26,087 bases of DNA from assembly GCA_026389675.1 (NCBI GenBank), contig JAPLHJ010000188.1, positions 1 through 26,087 of the forward strand. Direction: 5' to 3'. Within the stretch, counting starts at the first letter, position 1; every line of letters starts with the position of its first letter. Below are positions 21,959 to 26,087 of the stretch, one piece after another. The stretch comes from Chloroflexota bacterium (lineage in GTDB: Bacteria; Chloroflexota; Dehalococcoidia; GIF9; UBA5629). A program made the position numbers and the translations under genes. The notes beneath the pieces are model-generated. The model saw only the letters and a list, made by a program, of their open reading frames with translations, searched no databases and had not been told where the DNA came from.

Positions 21959-24205
21959 ATGGAAGCGCAACATGCCAGTGAACTGCTCGGCAGTTTAAGT
22001 TCAGGCGTCTGCATATTCGACCGGTACGGCGTTATTACCTACTGTAACACGCGTTTCGCCGAACTGGCGGGGCGAACTGTAAGAAAGCTGGTGGGCAGGA
22101 AGCTGCGGAAAAACACATTATGGGGATCGTGGGGGCAGAAGGATGAATTCAGGGAGCTGTTCGCCCGAGCTAAAGAATCGCGGCAGGCGGTGACCATGCG
22201 GGCGATGCCGGTAGACAAAGGGGGGACACGCTACTGGAACCTGGAGCTCAGGCCATATATTTCACGCAGGAAAAAATATGGGGGAATGAGCCTGATGGTC
22301 GAGGATGTAACGCAGTTATTCGAGAAGGAAAATGCAGTTGAATTGCTGCGCCGCTATTATGCGGCCGCGCTTCTGCAGACTTCTCCGCAGGAGCTTCTGG
22401 ATGAATCGGTCGGGTTGATCCGCGAATTCAGCGGTTGCCCATCGGTCCAAATCCTCGTACTTGACCGCTATAAGGGCAGCGTGATGAAAGCTGTCAGCGG
22501 ACATAGCCCGGGGCTTTGGGACAGCGGGCATACTGTGACACAGGCTTTCATAGAGAGCCTTTTCGTCCTTCCGGAAAAGGGACCGGACGTGTATAGCAAA
22601 GACAATGGCTCCGTATACCTGGCAGACGTCAGCGCTCTGGAAAGCGGACTTAGCGGCAATTTGAAGGAACTGGTTGCCGGCGCCTGTAACTCTTACGGGT
22701 TTAATTCAATTGCTCTTATACCGGTCCGGATGGAAGGGCGGGAAGCCGGATACATCCAGCTTGCCAGTAACCGCGTAAACGGAGTTACGAGAGAAACCGT
22801 AGAGGCCGTAGAAAGAATCGCCGGGCACTTGCAGGTGATATTGGAGCATGCCGGGCTTAAGGATGAATTGAGCAGGCAACGGCAGAATCTGCTCAAGCAG
22901 GTCTACGAAAGGTCAGCCCACCTCGAATCGCTGGGTGAGAGACTCAAGCAGGAAGTGGCCGAACGTAAAAAGGCACAGGAAGAAATGCGGGTGCAGAGGG
23001 ACCTGGCCATTTCGCTCAACGGCATCGAGTCTATGGATGAAGCCTTGAACCTGTGCCTCGAAACGGCCATCACGGTATCGGGCATGGACAGCGGCGGCAT
23101 CTATATAGCGGACCCGGTTGCGGGAGGATTTAAACTGGTCTGCGCAAGGGGGTTAAGCGAAGATTTCGTAAAGTTGGTTTCCTATCACAGCGCTGCTGAA
23201 ACCAGCGGTAAATCGGTGATGGAGGGCAAAAGCATTTTCGGCAGGTACGGCGAACTGGATAAGACATTAGACGAAGTGCGCGGGAAAGAAGGCCTTAAAG
23301 GCATTGGCATCGTACCGATAATTCACGGCGGTAAGACCGTGGCTTGCCTCAACATCGCCTCCCATGTTTTTGAGGAGATACCGGTTACCGCGCGTGATGC
23401 CATTGAGGTTATCTGTGCGGTGCTGGGCACTTTTATAGCACATGTCGGCGGCAGGGAGGAATTGATTGAGAGCGAGGAACGCTACCGTACGCTGTTTGCC
23501 AGGACCTCCAATCCAATTATGGTCATCGACAGCGAAGGCAATTATATAGACGGCAATGATGCCGCCCTGGCCTTCCTTGAGTGCACGAGGGAAGAGTTAC
23601 TGGCAATGAACGTGCGGGACACGCTGCCTCCTTACTTAGATGACGGGTGGTTTGAGCGCCTTCGCAAAATATGGGAGTCGGGAGGCACGGTCGAGCGGGA
23701 TTATTACGTCTGGGGCAAGATAAAGGTGCTGGAACTGACCGTTATCCCTTTGCAGGTAGCAGGCCGCAAGATAATCTCCGGCATCGGCAGGGATATCACT
23801 GAACGGAAAATAGCGGAGGCCGCCCTCCGGGAATCGGAGGAGAAATACCGGTCACTCATTGAAAGTGCGGGAGAAGCAATCTTCATCATACAGGACGCGA
23901 AGATAAAGTTTGCCAATAAACGGAGCTTTAAACTGCTCCAATATACGCCCGATGAGCTTGCCGAAAGGCCTTTCAGCGAATTCGTCTACCCGCCGGACCT
24001 GGACAAGGTAATGGAGTGTTACGAGTCAAGGCTCGGCGGTCAAAGCGTAGAACCCGCATATTCTTTCAGGTTTGTAGAAGGGGACGGATCGGTAAAACGG
24101 GTAGAGATACGGGCAATACCTGTTCTGTGGGACAACAGGCCGGCTACACTTGCATTGCTGACGGATATCGGCGGTGGGGAAAGTCATGTTGTTGACAGAG
24201 ATTGA
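21959..24205 (+). CDS. PAS-GAF-GAF-PAS-PAS sensor protein without an output domain
   Basis: A 748-aa soluble protein. Order by residue: PAS about 5-118 (SGVCIFDRYGVITYCNTRF), GAF about 145-298, coiled coil about 300-345, GAF about 355-497, PAS about 503-617 (SNPIMVIDSEGNYIDGNDAA ... GIGRDITERK), PAS about 622-737 (ESEEKYRSLIESAGEAIFII). It then ends with GGGESHVVDRD. No histidine kinase, GGDEF, EAL or helix-turn-helix domain follows in any frame before rpsL. It has no membrane segment or signal peptide, so it should sense cytosolic ligands. It may act by binding a separate kinase, or be a truncated hybrid kinase. A G-rich site about 11 nt before the ATG supports the start. Confidence 0.85.
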   Translation: MEAQHASELLGSLSSGVCIFDRYGVITYCNTRFAELAGRTVRKLVGRKLRKNTLWGSWGQKDEFRELFARAKESRQAVTMRAMPVDKGGTRYWNLELRPYISRRKKYGGMSLMVEDVTQLFEKENAVELLRRYYAAALLQTSPQELLDESVGLIREFSGCPSVQILVLDRYKGSVMKAVSGHSPGLWDSGHTVTQAFIESLFVLPEKGPDVYSKDNGSVYLADVSALESGLSGNLKELVAGACNSYGFNSIALIPVRMEGREAGYIQLASNRVNGVTRETVEAVERIAGHLQVILEHAGLKDELSRQRQNLLKQVYERSAHLESLGERLKQEVAERKKAQEEMRVQRDLAISLNGIESMDEALNLCLETAITVSGMDSGGIYIADPVAGGFKLVCARGLSEDFVKLVSYHSAAETSGKSVMEGKSIFGRYGELDKTLDEVRGKEGLKGIGIVPIIHGGKTVACLNIASHVFEEIPVTARDAIEVICAVLGTFIAHVGGREELIESEERYRTLFARTSNPIMVIDSEGNYIDGNDAALAFLECTREELLAMNVRDTLPPYLDDGWFERLRKIWESGGTVERDYYVWGKIKVLELTVIPLQVAGRKIISGIGRDITERKIAEAALRESEEKYRSLIESAGEAIFIIQDAKIKFANKRSFKLLQYTPDELAERPFSEFVYPPDLDKVMECYESRLGGQSVEPAYSFRFVEGDGSVKRVEIRAIPVLWDNRPATLALLTDIGGGESHVVDRD

Positions 24206-24219
24206 ATAGATGTGATAAT
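24192..24219 (+). promoter_or_regulatory. str operon promoter
   Basis: Perfect TTGACA (24192-24197), 16-nt spacer, GATAAT (24214-24219) with extended -10 TG at 24211-24212. The -35 overlaps the last codons of the sensor gene. Start expected near 24226, giving a leader of about 180 nt. Confidence 0.75.
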
Positions 24220-24239
24220 ATTTCCATTTGTTGCAAACT

Positions 24240-24266
24240 TGCGCTAATATTAGTACGTTTAGCGCA
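24240..24266 (+). promoter_or_regulatory. Inverted repeat in the str leader
   Basis: TGCGCTAA (24240-24247) and TTAGCGCA (24259-24266) are exact inverted copies, 11 nt apart, just after the predicted transcription start. It may be an operator or the first leader hairpin. Confidence 0.5.
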
Positions 24267-24287
24267 GGCTATGCATTACCTGGATAG

Positions 24288-24363
24288 TTAATAAGCCGGC
24301 TGGTTGACCCGGGATGTGTGCCAGATCGGGAAGTAGTCCGGGGACAACTTAGCGGCTTTTTAA
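24288..24363 (+). ncRNA. Structured str leader, attenuator-like
   Basis: Nearly the whole 76 nt folds on itself. TTAATAAGCCG (24288-24298) pairs with CGGCTTTTTAA (24353-24363) with one mismatch; inside it CT/AG, GTTG/CAAC and CCCGG/CCGGG extend the helix with small bulges, closing a 25-nt loop. The 3' strand ends in a T-run followed by TTT, as in an intrinsic terminator, 43 nt before rpsL. Ribosomal-protein operons are often controlled by such leaders; I do not recognise this one. Confidence 0.55.
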
Positions 24364-24406
24364 TTTGCCGAAAATTTGATAATAAAAATATGAGGAAGAG
24401 ATTAGT

Positions 24407-24844
24407 ATGCCGACAGTAAACCAGCTGGTCAGAAAAGGCCGCCGCAAGGTGGGCCGGAAGACCAAGTCTCCGGCGTTGCAGGTAATATACAATACGCTGA
24501 AAAACAAGTCGCGCAAAGGTGTATGTTCACCCCAGAAGCGCGGGGTCTGTGTGCAGGTTAAAACCATGACCCCCAAAAAGCCGAACTCGGCGCTGCGTAA
24601 AATAGCCCGCGTAAGGCTGACCAACCACATCGAGGTCACGGCATATATCCCGGGCGAAGGGCATAATCTCCAGGAACACTCGGTCGTACTCATCCGCGGC
24701 GGCAGGGTAAAAGACCTGCCGGGCGTTCGCTACCATATTATCCGCGGCACGCTTGATGCTGCGGGTGTCGACAAGCGCAGGCAGGGACGCAGCAAATACG
24801 GCGCCAAGGCGCCCAAGAAAACTGCTGTGGCCAGCACAGTTTAA
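24407..24844 (+). CDS. rpsL: 30S ribosomal protein S12
   Basis: S12 sits at the decoding centre and governs accuracy. The 145-aa protein begins MPTVNQLVRKGRRK and has the invariant TPKKPNSALRK (55-65), IPGEGHNLQEHSVVLIRGGR and VKDLPGVRYH (101-110), whose Asp is methylthiolated in many bacteria. The Lys positions linked to streptomycin resistance in other bacteria carry the normal residues. Compared with E. coli it has an insertion of about a dozen residues near 30-44 (TLKNKSRKGVCSPQ), the longer form known from many non-proteobacterial lineages. GAGGAAGAG precedes the ATG. It is the first gene of the str operon, 12 nt before rpsG. Confidence 0.97.
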   Translation: MPTVNQLVRKGRRKVGRKTKSPALQVIYNTLKNKSRKGVCSPQKRGVCVQVKTMTPKKPNSALRKIARVRLTNHIEVTAYIPGEGHNLQEHSVVLIRGGRVKDLPGVRYHIIRGTLDAAGVDKRRQGRSKYGAKAPKKTAVASTV

Positions 24845-24856
24845 CGGGGAGATAAT

Positions 24857-25327
24857 ATGTCAAGGCGAGCCAAATTTGTTAACAAGGAAGTCAGCCCGGA
24901 CCCGAAATACGGGAGCGCGGTGGTTGCCAGGTTTATCAATAAGATAATGTATAAGGGCAAGAAATCGACGGCCCAGGGCATTGTTTACGATGCCTTTGAG
25001 CGCATAACCAAACAGATGAAGACGGAACCCCTCCAAATTTTTGAGCAGGCTATGAAAAATGCCACCCCCATGCTGCAGGTCAAATCGAGGCGCGTGGGCG
25101 GTGCTACTTACCAGGTGCCCATTGAGGTCAGCCCTGAACGCGGCGAGTTCCTGGCGACCAAGTGGATCATTACTTATGCAAGGGACCGCAGCGGCAGGTC
25201 GATGGCTGAAAGGCTGGCCGCAGAATTGATGGATGCTGCCCAGGGGCAGGGCAATACCATTAAAAAGAGACAGGATACCCATAAGATGGCTGAGGCCAAC
25301 AAGGCGTTTGCACACTACAGATGGTAA
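24857..25327 (+). CDS. rpsG: 30S ribosomal protein S7
   Basis: S7 nucleates assembly of the 3' major domain of 16S rRNA and lies at the exit side of the decoding site. The 156-aa protein is the standard length, with RRAKFVNKEVSPDPKYGSAV at the N-terminus, KNATPMLQVKSRRVGGATYQ in the middle, and the ending MAEANKAFAHYRW. GGGGAG about 5 nt before the ATG is its ribosome site. S7 is the classical autogenous repressor of this operon in E. coli; whether that holds here cannot be told, but the structured leader upstream of rpsL is a candidate site. Confidence 0.97.
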   Translation: MSRRAKFVNKEVSPDPKYGSAVVARFINKIMYKGKKSTAQGIVYDAFERITKQMKTEPLQIFEQAMKNATPMLQVKSRRVGGATYQVPIEVSPERGEFLATKWIITYARDRSGRSMAERLAAELMDAAQGQGNTIKKRQDTHKMAEANKAFAHYRW

Positions 25328-25377
25328 CAACTGGAATAAAGGAATCCCGGCCAAAATCAGGCCAGGCTGTTAATAAA

Positions 25378-26087
25378 GTGGCAAGATCATTTCAGCTGGA
25401 TCATGTCCGGAATATCGGCATCATCGCTCATATCGATGCCGGTAAAACCACGACCACTGAGCGGATACTTTTCTATACGGGCAGGACATATAAAGTCGGA
25501 GAGGTGCATGACGGCACTGCTGTCATGGACTGGATGGTGCAGGAAAGGGAACGCGGCATCACCATAACCTCCGCGGCTACCACCTGTCACTGGAACGAAA
25601 GACGGATTAATATTATTGATACCCCGGGCCATGTAGATTTCACAGCTGAAGTGGAACGCAGCCTGCGTGTGCTGGACGGCGGAGTGGTGGTGCTGGATGC
25701 GGTAGCCGGCGTCGAAGCGCAGTCTGAAACCGTTTGGCGGCAGGCCGATAAGTACGGCGTGCCGCGGATATGCTTCATCAACAAGATGGACAGGGTGGGC
25801 GCAGATTATGAGCGTACCATCGGCATGATAGAAGAGCGCCTTAAGGCCAAAACCGTAATGATACAGTTGCCGATCGGCAAGGAGAGCCTTTTCAGTGGTG
25901 TGGTTGACCTTGTGAGAAAAAAGGCCTGGTCTTTTCCCGATGAGGTAACCGAAGACCCGGCGGAAATCGAAATACCGCTGGATTTGAGAGAAATGGTAGA
26001 ACAGGCCAGGCACGATATGATCGAGAAGCTGGCGGAACAAGACGACCAGCTTATGCTCAAATATGTCGATAACGGCGAAATAAGTGA
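25378..26087 (+). CDS. fusA: Elongation factor G, N-terminal part (runs off the window)
   Basis: EF-G is the translocation GTPase. 236 codons are present and the frame stays open to the window end. The GTP-binding motifs are all visible: AHIDAGKTTT (G1), RERGITITSAAT (G2), DTPGHVDF (G3) and NKMDR (G4). Later domains are outside. From GTG 25378 the N-terminus reads (V/M)ARSFQLDHVRNIGI, the standard family length. An in-frame ATG at 25321 overlaps the rpsG stop and would add 19 residues (MVTTGIKESRPKSG...). Neither start has a convincing ribosome site at normal spacing. Third gene of the str operon. Confidence 0.95.
   Translation, partial: MARSFQLDHVRNIGIIAHIDAGKTTTTERILFYTGRTYKVGEVHDGTAVMDWMVQERERGITITSAATTCHWNERRINIIDTPGHVDFTAEVERSLRVLDGGVVVLDAVAGVEAQSETVWRQADKYGVPRICFINKMDRVGADYERTIGMIEERLKAKTVMIQLPIGKESLFSGVVDLVRKKAWSFPDEVTEDPAEIEIPLDLREMVEQARHDMIEKLAEQDDQLMLKYVDNGEIS

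Noticed and set aside
25387..26040. 217-codon antisense frame opposite fusA
   Set aside because: Opposite strand of strongly conserved EF-G codons with complete GTPase motifs; no ribosome site.
1..26087. CRISPR array, prophage or complete transposon
   Set aside because: No regularly spaced repeats, phage structural genes, integrase or intact transposase were seen on either strand.

Overview
The window looks like a chromosome segment of a Chloroflexota bacterium, most likely class Dehalococcoidia. This is an inference from gene families and neighbourhood: a phosphoglycerate-mutase-like proposed homoserine kinase beside lysC, an NfuA-type protein, a TPR gene coupled to gyrA, and abundant Chloroflexota-style TPR, zinc-ribbon and B-box proteins. 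No rRNA is present to settle it. Most of the window is moderately GC-rich housekeeping sequence; about 17.9-18.95 kb is clearly AT-rich and looks acquired.

Layout. 1-240 (-): N-terminus of dnaA, running off the window. 484-5659 (+): fmt, a membrane zinc peptidase, mazG, a tRNA-Pro(CGG) on the minus strand, an ApgM-like enzyme/proposed homoserine kinase, and lysC, which carries an apparent internal start for a regulatory beta subunit. 5670-5888 (-): nfuA-like. 6141-11446 (+): TPR protein, gyrA, alpha/beta hydrolase, site-2 protease with CBS domains. 11543-12004 (-): UspA protein. 12208-13107: an accessory patch with a hicAB-type toxin-antitoxin pair and the relic of an unrelated gene. 13108-14097 (+): zinc-ribbon/TPR protein. 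14051-16438 (-): rmuC and two tandem B-box membrane paralogs, converging on the TPR gene with a 47-nt overlap. 16580-17811 (+): metallophosphoesterase and an alpha/beta hydrolase whose 3' end is broken. 17816-19088: AT-rich islet between 32-nt inverted repeats (30/32 identical), carrying a short leader ORF, a ferritin-like protein and a small membrane protein. 19100-21706 (-): rplY and a radical SAM protein. 21959-24205 (+): PAS/GAF sensor without an output domain. 24407 to the end (+): str operon rpsL-rpsG-fusA (fusA incomplete), behind a strong promoter and a structured leader RNA.

How the parts fit. The core is information processing (dnaA, fmt, gyrA, tRNA-Pro, str operon, rplY) with aspartate-family amino-acid synthesis and house-cleaning functions. 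The least explained pieces are the inverted-repeat islet next to a decayed hydrolase gene, the str leader hairpin, and the B-box pair with rmuC. I found no CRISPR array, no complete insertion sequence and no prophage.
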